Below the pieces are notes generated by a model, which did not search any database, had not been told where the DNA came from, and saw nothing but the letters and a program-made list of their open reading frames with translations. Positions 11,523 through 23,230 of a stretch of 64,000 bases of DNA are shown piece after piece. The stretch's first letter is position 1. Each line of letters begins with the position of its first letter. The position numbers and the translations under genes are program-made. The stretch lies in the NCBI GenBank assembly GCA_022495005.1, contig JAGYXB010000687.1:2294001-2358000 (forward strand). The letters are read 5' to 3'. This DNA comes from Rhyacophila brunnea. Its lineage: Eukaryota; Arthropoda; Insecta; Trichoptera; Rhyacophilidae.

Positions 11523-12228
11523 ACCGTCTTGTTACATAAACAGTTAAATATTATTACGATAAAATATACGACTATCGCTTTTATTTCTTCAATATTTTGA
11601 CAAAAAACGTTTCGCATAGCCTTTGAGAAACACGTGAACGGTAATTAGACAAAATATTCATCATATATTAACTGAAATATACATAATATTTACCTTCCAA
11701 AAGATTCATACATATTTTTAATTTGGTACCTTTGCGAAAACTATCTCAAGACCTTGTGATGATTTTACGCATTTCACTGAAGTTTTCGTTTTACGCAAAG
11801 GAGATTGATTGTAAGTAATGTTATGACGAAGTTATTATTACGTTAAAAGAACTTATCACGGGTAATTTTTCGTGATAAAACGATCGTGATTATTGAATTC
11901 AAACGACTTACGACTAGATTGTAAAAACCCATTTACACGCCATGCGACAAAAAGTTTATTTTTGCTAGCGTGCTATGAAAATGCGCAATGTCCCTTTATA
12001 ACTGTTTCAAAAAATAGATTTATTAATCAGTGTTCATGTTCAAAGACACTTCATATTAACAATATAAACATATTTAGAAGGAAAATGTGAGTAGGTGTGT
12101 ATTAAAATAGATACTCTCTCTGTTTTATCAATTATGCTTTAACTTTCCCAGACTAGGTGTTGGTTTTAGATGCAATCTCGCTACAGGTGTCAATCATTAT
12201 TTTCACCAACCAATACTTAATATCTTTT

Positions 12229-12420
12229 TGATTGTTCCCTCATGGCTGAGTCATTTTCTGAGCGACCATGGCATTCCACTCTCTTTCGATCATCTGCTGC
12301 TCTCAAGGCAGAGTGAAGGCTGTCCCCAGTAAACTCCTTCACATATTTTCTCCAGCACGCCGACGCTATTCCTCTGCTTCACTTTCCCTGGAGGCTACCC
12401 AAAACCATCAGTTATACATA
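12229..12420. repeat. Element D, partial copy
   Basis: Begins with GTTCCCTCATGGCTGAG and contains TTTTCTGAGCGACCA, both matching the reverse strand of the copy at 6345-6692. It then runs through a moderately GC-rich part (AGGCAGAGTGAAGGCTGTCC) before fading near 12420. No protein-coding signal. Confidence 0.5.
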
Positions 12421-12947
12421 TTCTACACCGAATAATATGTCCAAAAAACTGTAGAATATTAATAATACTTAATATAGTTACCTACTTTTTTTTTGCAGTA
12501 TTGCAACACTATTTTCGCTGTGTATTCAACGCACACTATAAGCACGCGTTTTACGTGCGCTATAACGCACATTATGTTGTTTGGTTATCGCATGTGCATC
12601 ATTTGTATACGCGATGAAGATCTAATAGTTCGTAATACACCGCCAGTAGATACTCACAACCGCAGAACTAGTGCCGCCGCCAAGATATAAAAAAATATAA
12701 ATTATTTAAAATTAAATTTCAATATTGTGTGCTAACCTTCTTAAATATTCTAAATAAAAAATACTATCATAAAAAGGCATTAATTAAGTGTTAAAAGCTG
12801 ATGATTTTAAGTTATTACTCTACTAACAGCTGCAACGGATTAAATCTTAAAGTAGACTAATTATCGTAAGGATGTAAATTTCTACCGTTACGCAATTCGA
12901 AAAACCAACAAAAGTACTTGTTTTATATATTTTTGTATGTTTTGCGG

Positions 12948-13070
12948 GCGGTTTTGTCTAGGCGGATTTGTCCGGACGGTATTGACGAGCACTAGTACGG
13001 CGGCATTTGTCTATTGGTAATGTCTAAGCGGTAATGTCTGGGCGGCAATGTCCGGGCGGTTTTGTCGGGG
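12948..13070. repeat. Degenerate 14-bp minisatellite, GGCGG..TTGTC type
   Basis: About eight to nine units of roughly 14 bp share GGCGG, then three to five variable bases, then TGTC. Examples are GGCGGTTTTGTCTA, GGCGGATTTGTCCG and GGCGGCAATGTCCG. Several units are diverged or spaced by a few bases. High GC against AT-rich flanks. No known function. Confidence 0.8.
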
Positions 13071-13327
13071 TTCCCGAAATTACGTTGTATACCGACTGAT
13101 TGTCAATGGTTGAGTAGTTATAGTGCATATATATGAAACGATGGAGCTGGTTCGAACACCGTGTCTTCAAAACATACAAAATCTATACCCATTTGTGATT
13201 ACTGCTTGCAGTTCAACAAAATAATTTTTCTCCTTTACAACATCTTAGAAAGTCGTAACGAAGCTTGAAAGTGAATAAAGACACCTTTTAATAACGTCGA
13301 CGGTGTGATAAATAATTGATTATATCT

Positions 13328-13400
13328 TGATATTAATACTATCGACCGATGGTACTTGATGGAATTTAAATTTAAATTTAAATTCTAATGGATTGAAGTT
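13328..13400. repeat. Dispersed repeat piece, inverted relative of 5990-6062
   Basis: The segment reading ATTAATACTATCGACCGATG then GTACTTGATGGAATTTAAAT is an imperfect inverted match of 5990-6062 (about 60 bp). It has an added ATTTAA run. It looks like a fragment of the middle region of a SINE-A composite. Confidence 0.5.
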
Positions 13401-14362
13401 TTATACTATTCCATTAGAGCGCGATGCTCAATTTGTACTTACGGAAAAATTGGTAAGTAACCGAAAACCATCTGGTAACTATAGACTATAGAGTTTAGGA
13501 ATCCTTAACCATAAACTACTTTTGTTATTAACACGCCCCCTTCCGTATTACTACTGACAGCTGCTGTCAAAATAAAATCACGTGCCTTTAAAACAGTACA
13601 TTCGCACAAACTCATTAAAAATTTCTTAATATGGATATTAATAACTTGTCCGTTGTATTTATGCATTGTAACAGCACGTATCCGTGGAATATTCATTGCG
13701 ATAGTATACATATTTGCAAAAGATAAATGAAGATTGATTTATGTCAAGATCGATAAATTTTTCGTTTGGCGCTTAATACTGGTGTCACCATGTTAAAAAA
13801 ATATCTTACGGGGCCTGTGAAATCACGTAGGAATCACGTATAATGACTGATAACGGATACATAAAAGTATTATATTTAAATATAAGTTGTATATTTATTA
13901 ATATTGCATTTATAAAGTGCATATTGTCATCGTTCAACAATTACAAAATAATATACTTAAATTATGGAAAAGCGAAGTTTTATATATGGTATTACTTTCA
14001 ATAGAAAAACAGAATGAAGCTATTTCTGATCCTGGTGGACCATAGACAACTCGATCATAACTATGAAAGGCTTTCTGCATAGTGTTTTCGGCTAAGGAAA
14101 TTTTAGTTATGACAGACGATTGAACATCGCGCTCTTAGATTATATCTTGAATTAACCATATATTATGTACTATCAAATGGTCATGATACTGAATTTACAA
14201 TCCGGTGTTAATATTGACAGTTTCTCGACAGCTACTAAATCAAATTTAAAAAATTAGGCACTTAAAAATGTGGGCGGTTATATAAACAAATTAAATATAT
14301 CCTTACTTTTTGTTAATAAAATATTGAAAAATTATTGATAAAAATAAAATATATAGGTGCAT

Positions 14363-14685
14363 CAGTGGCGTGCGGTCCAAAGATGCTGTGGATGCGTAGC
14401 ATGCCCAGAAATACTCAATAAAATAGTAAGTATGCAACACTATTTTGTATTTCCTGTACGATTTGATGGTACATTTATCATTAGGTATCGTAAATTATGA
14501 TTGTGTTAAGTTGGTTAATTTTGTGTGACAATCGTTAATTTTGACTTTCTGTCTACCAAATGAACTGACTATATTTGTTATTTAATAAATGAGATCCATA
14601 AAATTCAGGAGTGTGGATAGTTTGTAGTAAATAATTAGTAGGTATATGTATTTTCCCAACGAGAAAACCTCACCGCACGCCACTG
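14363..14685. mobile_element. Short MITE with CAGTGGCGTGCGGT termini
   Basis: The ends are perfect inverted repeats: CAGTGGCGTGCGGT at 14363 and ACCGCACGCCACTG ending at 14685. The interior is AT-rich with no open frame. The CA..TG ends resemble hAT-type termini, but I could not find an 8-bp duplication in the flanks, so the superfamily is left open. A related CAGTGGCGTGGAG word occurs at about 24649. Confidence 0.75.
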
Positions 14686-16439
14686 ATTTAATACTAAATT
14701 ATATAGGTATATATTCAGTAAGTATTCGTCTAAGGCCATTGTAATAAAATATATATCAAACATTGGTATATAATACTTATTTTACGATAAAAAATATAAT
14801 TAGATAAGGTTAGGTTAGGTGTGATTAAAATGTACACTTATTGATGATTCGGTATTTATTGATACATAATATGTAAAAAGTATCTGTACATATGGCTACT
14901 AAAGATAATTATATTATTAACAAATCATAAACAATTTATAAAACATATTTCTGTGTGGAAAATTGTTACATGTTTATAATATAACGTTTCAAAATATTTA
15001 AATTTGATTGGGGGTATATTCACCAACATGACATTGATTTATATGAACTGTGAACATTTCTATGGACATGATGAAAACCGTTAGATCAAAGAATATCAAA
15101 TGTCTCTAAGTAATAGTGTTGTATGACCAACTCTATAGTAGAAATAATACTACGTTAGTTTTCTTTCTTTCAAGACAACAATGCACAACATAAATTGTGT
15201 TTGTTATTGAATAGCGACATCTTTTCCTTTGTTTGCCACAAAACATCTCGCGTGTAACAAAATATCCTTGTCTGAAAACAAGGGCGGAAAAGTCAAGGTG
15301 ATCATTCCGGTGAGGTTATCGGTAATCAGGGCCGTCGCGAGGGATATAACCGTCTGAGAGCGAATCAAAACATCGCTTAAGTATAATTAGTTTATTAATA
15401 GAACAAAACTACCTTAGAACTGGATTTCCATGGTTAAATAGTGATAAATTGACGCTAAAACTCTACAAAAAAGCCTACTGATTAAGTTAGCCCCATGTGA
15501 CTTTGCTTTGCAAGTTCATTTAAAGAGAAATTCACACGTATACTATTGTAATATCTACTATAATTTTAGATTAAGCAATTAGTTAATTACATACATGATT
15601 ATAATTCAAGCGAAAATAAGTCTTGAATATTTAAATTCGTATCGCATCGTAATCGCATAGTGTATAAATAAATTTGACTTCAATTTCACCTTTTTGTGTT
15701 TTATATATTGCTGTATTGAAGCGATCATTTGGCAATGGCGGACCTCGTTGTCCAGTCCAGGGCTCACATGCCCAACGTAGGTCAAAATGGAGTTTTATTG
15801 TATTTTCAAAGCATTAGCCTGAACATTCCTTAAACGTTGTAGATAGTCTATTTATATAATTTTGAAGCCTTATTATCCTTTATATTTATTTTAAACATTT
15901 TATGACTGCATAAAGTATTTTTATTACATAAAATAGTATTCTTTTAAACCTCTCGATCTAATATTTTAGAATATAGTCATATTTTAGTACATCCATGTGC
16001 AGTGGTGTTAAGATTTTTTAGATTTATTAATTTTTAAACGCATTTATAAAACCATTAGTAAAATTGTTTACTATTTAAATAATATAAATATTTACGATAC
16101 GTTGATAAAGAATTGTTTATTAAATTATAGTTGATTTGAGTTTTATACTTTTCCACTTAGTCACCAAATACTTCAAAATTTTCAAAAGTTCAAATTATTT
16201 ACTTACTAACTTCTTTATACTATTGAAGTATCTTTTGACGTATAAATTTGGTATACAAACGGTAATTAACTAACTAGATTGTTTGTCATTTGTGCATATC
16301 CCATTGGTTAGTGTGTACATGAAGATGCCGAAACTCAAAACAGGGAACACAAACATGACTCACACATTTTGAATTGAAATTTTGTTTATATTTAGACTAC
16401 CGTCATATCATAACAATATCACCTATTACGGATAATCAC

Positions 16440-16570
16440 TTATGACAACCGCCGGTGTTGCAAAGAGACAAACTCATGAGGCAACCTGCGGCCGCCCCCT
16501 CGGTTAGACGCCCGTGAGAACCGCACATATTATACATAACAATGCGGCGCTCCTGTCGCTAATACGTTTG
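16440..16570. other. Unassigned CpG-rich patch
   Basis: A GC-rich block containing CCTGCGGCCGCCCCCTCGG and, further on, GCGGCGCTCCTGTCGC lies in otherwise AT-rich sequence. No open frame of note, no splice-site pair and no second copy in the window. It may be a regulatory element or the remains of a GC-rich mobile element. Confidence 0.35.
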
Positions 16571-18027
16571 ATGAAATATATATAATCCAGTCGACATGAC
16601 GGTTGATATGCGAATAATAACGACAGGCATATGCAAAAAAAACCATCATTACCTCAGTTATATTTTTTCACGAGAAAAATGAATTTTATATAGGTACGAG
16701 CTTTTCATTGTAGGAAAATGGGGTGAAACATAATGGAATGTGGGTGACTTCTTTTGTTGTTGTGTGGGTATTTTGACCTTGGAAATATAAGTAATAATAT
16801 CAGAGGGAATTTTAATATCGTTAGTTTTGTCATCATTTATCTTAATCAATCAATAATTTGACCGGTTGGTTTACGTAGGATTATTTCAACATAATACTTA
16901 TATTATTAGATAATATATTTCGGCAATTTTTATACAACATGCAATGGTGGTTATTTAATTAAAATGATTAATTATAATTCTAGTTGTTTTCATGATCAAA
17001 AACAACGTTGAAAGATATATCATTATTATTATTATTGTTGATCATACTTAATACATTTCATTTTGAATAATGCATGATAACATTAGTGTATTAATGGGGA
17101 TACTCAATGGGTACCAAGACATGCAATCGTATAATATATTGCGTGGTTTACTGAAAATGCATTAAAAAGAGTTTAATTTAATCGATGAAGTCAATAATAA
17201 TACCGCACGGAAGCTAGATTCGATATAATATAATAATACTTTAAAATTATAAAATATTTATTTTTATTTTATAGAGAAATCGATTTTTGAAAAAATACAT
17301 AAATACTATAAATTATTTAAAAAAATCTCTCTGATTCTTTCGAGAAAACTTGTTAAAATACATTTAAATGATAAATATCACAGTAAAATAATATTTATTT
17401 GTTTACAAACGGCGCATGCACCTTCGAATATTATTTAAAAATAGAATGAAAGCCTTCGATGAACGAAACTTTTTTTAAATTGTAAGATGTCTTTGAATAA
17501 AAATTATTGTTTTTCTTTTTAATGTTTTTATATACGTATTGATTAACTGAAACACTTTAAAACGTATTTTATCGTTCAAATATGTAGGAAAGGGTAACGC
17601 TACTAGAGGTATATAATGGGAGAATACGAAATATGCAATTCAATACATTTTACTGATAATTAATCTTGTTTACTATCTATACATAATAATCTATTTAAAT
17701 AAAATATATAAGATATATGTATTTTCTTATTTAGAAGATGAACTGTTTTGACGTACATATATTGTGTTGACAGATTTCATTTTCTAAAACACGTTATTTT
17801 ATTGTTATTTTGATTATTATAATGTGTTGGGAATAATTAATAGTTACAACTAATAAATAAATTATTCGAAGACATCACTCGTGCATCTGATTAAAATACG
17901 TGTAACATACATTTTCAGTGACGAATGCTTAATTGATTATTAAGTCTTTTGTATTATCCATTTAATTAAAAATAGTTCAATTAACAGTGAAATCGAGTTA
18001 TATAAGTTGTCCTCCCCAAAGCGAAAA

Positions 18028-18452
18028 TTTTACAACGTTTTTATTAGGTCGTATTCTTATTTGTCCGGTGGTTGTTTATCCATTACAAACCTTGCAATCG
18101 ATTTTTAACTAACTTCCCGACTAGCTAGACATTTGAAACTTTTAGAATATATCAGTACACGATGCCAATGCATTTTTTAATACTTTTAGCCATCTTTAAG
18201 TAGAATTGAATTCATTTTCAGTTAATTCTGTTTTGTATGAAAAGTTATTTCGACACCATTATTGGTTGCTAGGGGTCTGGGGTCCTAGAAAATAAATTAT
18301 TAATATATACGTGCGTTACTATGGAAATCAATATGAAATGTCAAAATGACATTTCAGTATTATCAATTACAATTTTTTTGATCGTTTAAGCTAGTCAAGT
18401 CAAGTTTATATGATTCAACAGAAAATTTAAAAACGTTTTGTATAAAATGTAT
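18028..18452 (+). repeat. Element A, copy 1
   Basis: A repeat of about 425 bp whose sequence recurs at 18996-19432, 25471-25912 and, reversed, 37232-37640. Landmarks in order are ACAACGTTTTTATTAG, TGTCCGGTGGTTGTTTATCC, AACTAACTTCCCGACTAGCT, GATGCCAATGCATT, TTCATTTTCAGTTAATTCTG, TATACGTGCGTTACTATGG, the palindrome GAAATGTCAAAATGACATTTC (written here in two halves around a short loop), and TTAAAAACGTTTTGTA. The ends form a short imperfect inverted repeat. No coding capacity. Confidence 0.85.
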
Positions 18453-18839
18453 CTTGTAATTATTTAAAAACTAATCATAGTCAATTTGTATTTTCTTTAA
18501 ATTACATTAAAATAAAGCATCGATTAACTATGAAATTTAAATGTGTTTAAAATCGTTTTTATGGACATAGATATAAGCTGCACTATCCTAGCTGGGGGGT
18601 TATCAGTATTTTTGAGTCCCTCTTCAAATTTAAAAATCATAAGGAAGAATATATAAAATGGCAGTTTTTGTTCACGGTGTTGAATATTATTTATCACTAA
18701 AAATATTTAACAAAACCGATTTCACTCCAGCATTTTCAGTGATTATTTCAGAAGAAATTACATGTAATCTCGCCTGTCTCACTCTTTTGATATATTGTTG
18801 GTTGAAGAAGGTTTTGATTCCATTTCAGTATTTAGAGAA

Positions 18840-18925
18840 AGCCCCGGGACCCGGGATTTGAATCCGAAACCCTCCGACATACCAAGCGGAGACGTTACCA
18901 TTCCGCCATCGCGGGCGATATAAAG
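18840..18925 (-). repeat. tRNA-like SINE head
   Basis: On the - strand this reads GCCCGCGATGGCGGAATGG (A-box-like) and GGATTCAAATCCC (B-box-like), as in a pol III-derived SINE head. The arms are not fully paired and a tRNA acceptor stem cannot be drawn, so I do not call a tRNA gene. It ends about 75 bp before element A copy 2, the same arrangement as the head at 25327-25415 before copy 3. Confidence 0.6.
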
Positions 18926-18995
18926 GGTGCCAAAGTGTTGAATATATTAATGGCACGTAAAAATATTTGATAGGTACTTTAAATATAATGCTATA

Positions 18996-19432
18996 TTTTA
19001 CAACGTTTTTATTAGCTCGTATTCTTGTTTGTCCGGTGGTTGTTTGTCCAGTACAAATCTTGCAATCGATTTATAACTAACTTCCCGACTAGCTAGACAT
19101 TTGAAACTTTTAGAATATATCAGAACACGATGCCAATGCATTCTTTTAGCAGAATTGAATTCATTTTCAGTTAATTCTGTTTTGTATGGAAAGTTATTTT
19201 AAAAAAATCCGTAAAAAGTAAAAGACTATTATTGGTTGCTAAGGGGGTGGTCATAGCAACAAAATTATTATTATATACGTGCGTTACTATGGAAATCATA
19301 ATGAAATGTCAAAATGATATTTCAGTATTCTGTATATTTGTTTGTTTGTTTTTTATTTACTTCATATCAAGTACAAGTTTGAGCATATTGAGCACAATAA
19401 TTCAACAGAAAATTTAAAAAACGTTGTATATA
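18996..19432 (+). repeat. Element A, copy 2
   Basis: A direct repeat of copy 1, beginning 968 bp downstream, with the same landmarks. It has a small deletion in the GCATT...TTTTAGC part, and the palindrome has one substitution (TGATATTTC). The two copies flank about 540 bp containing the tRNA-like head at 18840. Confidence 0.85.
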
Positions 19433-21196
19433 AAAAAATATTTTCTATTACTTTATGTAGTAATATGTGAATGTTATCGATTAGCAGCTTCATTATTATT
19501 ATTATTGTCTTCTCAATTTTATATTTATTCATATATACCTGCGTATGAAGGTTAACGTATAGAGATTGAGTGTATTTTGATGATTGTAAAATTGAATTTT
19601 CACTGAAATGAGGTGGAAACGATTTTTGATTAGCTTCAAGGGCGAATTCGCGATGTCACGAGCTAATAAAAAAACATATGATTATACTAAAAATAGGAAT
19701 CCTATATTCTCACCGATCTTGCTGAAATAATAACAGAGTTGTGAGATAAGGGAGATATATTATTATCTAAGGGTAGATTTTACGACCCGTATATCTTTAC
19801 CGGTAGGCTAAAAATTGGCTCATTACTTGTTACTTATCTGGTTTTTATTGGGGCCGATATTTATGCGGTGTTATTTATATATTATTAGTTTTATTTATAG
19901 TTTCTTGAAAAAATTTAGTGCCTTTTGTACTCATATTTTGGGCGCCATTTGAAAACAAGCCAGAACCGGCATTTCATGGTCAAGTGAGCGGAGTTATTTC
20001 TAACGTATTACATTTCTTTTATTTTGTGTACAAACCAGCTCTAAGAATATGTCACAAATAATTACTTACCACCTTTCTGAGAAGATTGCACCATAGGCAT
20101 CACGAGTATGAGAAGACGTTTTACACATCGTTTTTCGTTCGTTTACCTGCGACACTGAATAACTATATAATAAATAATATCTTTGATAATTAATAAATAA
20201 AATAAAACAGCCTTTTTATTTCTTACAAACAAAAGTAAATGACAGTTAATTGACTATATATAACCTATGAATATATCTATTACGTATATATAAATCTATC
20301 TATGATTGTATTATCTACTTATTTTCTAGTTTATATAACATTAATTATTATTATTTTTTTATATTTTTGTGTAATACATATATATATATTAAGATTTTTT
20401 ATTTTGTATATAATACTATTAGATAATGTTTATAAATTAAACAGTGATATGTAATTAGTTTGTTTGGTTTGTAAGAACCCCTCTTCGGGTGAAGGCCTCC
20501 ACCAAATCTTTGATATTACAATAAATACCGTTGTTAGTAACAACGTGTTGATAATTGGGTTTACATGTACATTGTACATTTCTCCGAATCACAGTTCATC
20601 GTGAGCTATTGTATGGGATAGAGATGGTCGTATATAATTGAGATCAATAAATGATGCGTTGTTTGTATAATGTATAATGTAGATCATTGCTGAGAGTAAT
20701 GTTCCAATTTTATTAAATTCAATAAGATCATTAATTTGATATTGATTGGTATCAAATATCTGATAATACTGCTGATTATTATAGGTACGATATGTTACCT
20801 ACGAGCGTATACTTGCTAACCTGAATTATTTAGAATTTTATATAAATATAATATACGAAATGATTGTATGTATAATTTACTTACCTACATGTTTTCTTCT
20901 GTCTTTCCCGTCGCAATCTTAGTACTCTATCGAGTGCAGAGAACTTATCATTGGTTACGTCTTCGTATTGCTTATCATTGGCAGGAATAACAATATGAAC
21001 AAAAATGAAATCATTAATAAATGTTTGTGATTGAAATTAGTTATTACCGATTTTACTATGATTTCGATTTTTATTATATTCGAATCGTTATCGCGAAGAG
21101 TCGATATTTTTTTAAGGATCAGTGTCATCCATGCAAATGTAGGTAATTATAAGTTTAGAGTAACCCGTATCATAATGTTTTTATTTTTGTCCACAG

Positions 21197-21521
21197 CTCC
21201 AAATAGAGAATGAGAAAAGTGGCGGAGGGCTGGGATCGCTGGCGGGGTCCCGGCTGAGCGTGGACCTGGCGTCTGTCTGCGCCCCTGCCTCCGCCTCCGC
21301 CCCCGCCCCGCCACCCCCCAGACGGATGAACGCCAACGCCAACTCCAGCATCAACAACAACAACAATAACAACAACATACTGTTGTGCGACGGGGACAGG
21401 GTGCCGCCCCCAGTCATCCCCAGGACCTCACTTCCGAACGACAGCAAGAATTCTGGTGCGCAGGAGCAGAATAGGAACAATACTGAAACATCCCCAGCGA
21501 GAGTACCTTTGACACCATCAG
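21197..21521 (+). CDS. Dyrk2: DYRK2/smi35A-like kinase, internal exon (low-complexity N-terminal region)
   Basis: The exon is bounded by the acceptor TTTTTGTCCACAG (21196) and the donor CAG|GTGAGA (from 21522). It reads in phase 0 with no stop: LQIENEKSGGGLGSLAGSR, then an Ala/Pro-rich run (APASASAPAPPPPRR), then a run of eight Asn encoded by AAC/AAT, then a Ser/Thr/Asn-rich stretch ending VPLTPS. It closes in phase 1, so the split codon joins the next exon as Glu and gives TPSEALKVY, the start of the class II DYRK N-terminal accessory region. Its GC content is far above the introns. Class II DYRKs are cytoplasmic or nuclear Ser/Thr kinases that autophosphorylate an activation-loop tyrosine. 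This exon is disordered and poorly conserved, so identity comes from its splice partner. Confidence 0.9.
21351..21378 (+). repeat. Coding AAC microsatellite (polyasparagine)
   Basis: Eight consecutive Asn codons (seven AAC, one AAT) lie inside the kinase exon. The run is likely length-polymorphic. The single AAT interruption is the only break. Confidence 0.9.
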
Positions 21522-21550
21522 GTGAGATCTTTTCTCATAACTGTCAGTGT

Positions 21551-21725
21551 TAACTTTTAGAGCGAGGTAGACAATTTTGACAGTTTAGACGGCTAACTTA
21601 TTGTAACAATTATAACACCTGAATACATAAATATGATAAACTACCCTCGATAGTCATCGATAGCCACCAATAGCAGTATTGTGTATAGAATAGATGCGCT
21701 GGATCTAAATAAAGAAAGGTTCAAC
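21551..21725. repeat. Dispersed repeat next to the exon, inverted relative at 30500-30780
   Basis: TTTTAGAGCGAGGTAGACA, GTTTAGACGGCTAACTTATT, GTAACAATTATAA and CATAAATATGATAAA appear in inverted order at about 30520-30615 (CTGTCTATCTCGCTCTAA and so on). TAGAATAGATGCGC matches TAGAATAGACGCGC near 30768. It starts only about 30 bp inside the intron after the exon donor. Confidence 0.65.
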
Positions 21726-22544
21726 ATTACTGCGCTACACTGAAGTGGCAGCATCGCCTCGCCTGAAATAAGCACAACAATATTGTGTCGATTTGCTCAG
21801 CTGCGCGTTTTTTTTTTGACAATGAACCGACCGATTCGACAAAAAAATTAAAAGGGAGCCTCCGAAAATACGAAGAGTTAAAACTGGTCACAAAGTTAAT
21901 AATTATAATAGATTTTTTTATCGTAGGGGGCCTCAAAATCAGTGATCTAAGATGTCTGCCTAATTAATTGACCTGCGCTACAATCTTCATAATATTATAT
22001 AGCATTATATTTTCCAATTATTTCCAGGATTGCCTGATTGACCCATAAATACGGCGAAGAAATATTATACTCTTAAAAACGTTTAAGGTTCGTTTTTCAT
22101 TAATCATTAGTACAATGTTCCGACAGATAATTTAATTAATATTGTGAATAAGTTTTAGTTTAAATTGATTCATTATCTTTATTACTTTGACGTGACGAAT
22201 ATTGATTTACAGCGTTTTAAACTAAACTTTGCCGCTTCTGTTGACGTTCGCGAATTATTTCGTCTAGTAAAATATTATCTGGCGTGCAAAACAGGTAATA
22301 GATTATGGTTTGCGATAGTGTAATAATGTCAGGAAATCATGAAACAGAATAGATTGTAATAAACATTAATATTTTATGTCGAACCGAAGCAAAATAAGCT
22401 TTTTTCAATTAGTATACATCGAATACTAACTGGGTAAAGAAGATTGTCTAGTTTCACGGTACGAGGTGTTACTTAGCGGTGGAGAAATATAATAGTATTA
22501 TTGTATTTCGAAATGATATTGGTATATGATTACATCGTTAGGAC

Positions 22545-23060
22545 TAGAGTTGGGTATTTCCCGAGAAAATCTCAATCTCGAGATTCGGGATATCCCGAAA
22601 TGATGAAATTTTGAATTTTTGAGATTCGGGATTTACAGAACAGAATTCTCGAGATATCGGGAAATTAAAAAAAAAACTTGTAAAAATTCCTAAAATCAGT
22701 TTAAAAACATTTTTCAAATAGAAGTAGGAAAACACCATTTTTTCAAAAAACACAGACTCAATCGCGTACGCTTTTGAGACACAAAATTCCCTGATGTTGA
22801 AAAATCGCGCTCATTTTAAATCGATGTTGGCTTAATTGTGTTAAATGCCCCGATAAGTCTTTGGACGTTTTGTGTTTTTTGTTCACTTTTTTTATGTAGA
22901 AAATCGTTTTTTCAATTAATATTTGATAATAAAGAAATCCCGAATCTCGAGAAAATATTCTCGGGATCCGGGATTTCCCGAAATGTTAAAAATTTCAATT
23001 CTCGAGATTCGGAATGGAAAATCTCGAAAATTTCTCGAGAATTCCCGAAACCCAACTCTA
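22545..23060. mobile_element. hAT-type MITE (TAGAGTTGGGT ends)
   Basis: The terminal inverted repeats TAGAGTTGGGT and ACCCAACTCTA are perfect. They are flanked by the 8-bp duplication GTTAGGAC at 22537-22544 and 23061-23068, the hAT target-site length. The interior is 516 bp and repeats short palindromic words such as CTCGAGATTCGGGA, TCTCGAGA and TCCCGAAA near both ends. No transposase. Two overlapping open frames at the right end are just the repeated words. Confidence 0.92.
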
Positions 23061-23230
23061 GTTAGGACTAACACGAAAGATACACGCGACCGATACGAGT
23101 TCTATGAATAAAACCATGTATACATTACATACATATACATAACCGAACAGTAAGTACCATTAAACTAAATACAGCCTTTCACACCATGATACTCATAATA
23201 CTGCGTCCCAATACATAATTTTACTTCATA

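Larger units (their letters stand above)
1258..21196 (+). other. Putative first intron (or upstream region) filled with repeats
   Basis: If the exon at 1237-1257 is real, this is a 19.9-kb intron ending in the acceptor TTTTTGTCCACAG at 21196. The repeats I could identify are listed separately. Stretches in which I see nothing beyond AT-rich sequence are about 2100-4350, 4730-5500, 6700-8620, 9060-9590, 9990-10800, 11530-12220, 13410-14360, 14690-16430, 16580-18020 and 19440-21190. A GC-rich patch at 9230-9335 inside one of these is unassigned. Confidence 0.45.

Noticed and set aside
14805..14822. Third TTAGG tract
   Set aside because: Only two to three units (GGTTAGGTTAGG), no flanking palindrome; likely chance in AT-rich DNA.
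21181..21480. 99-codon - strand frame rich in Leu and Gly/Ala
   Set aside because: It is the antisense of the DYRK exon. The Leu run is the complement of the Asn-coding AAC repeat.
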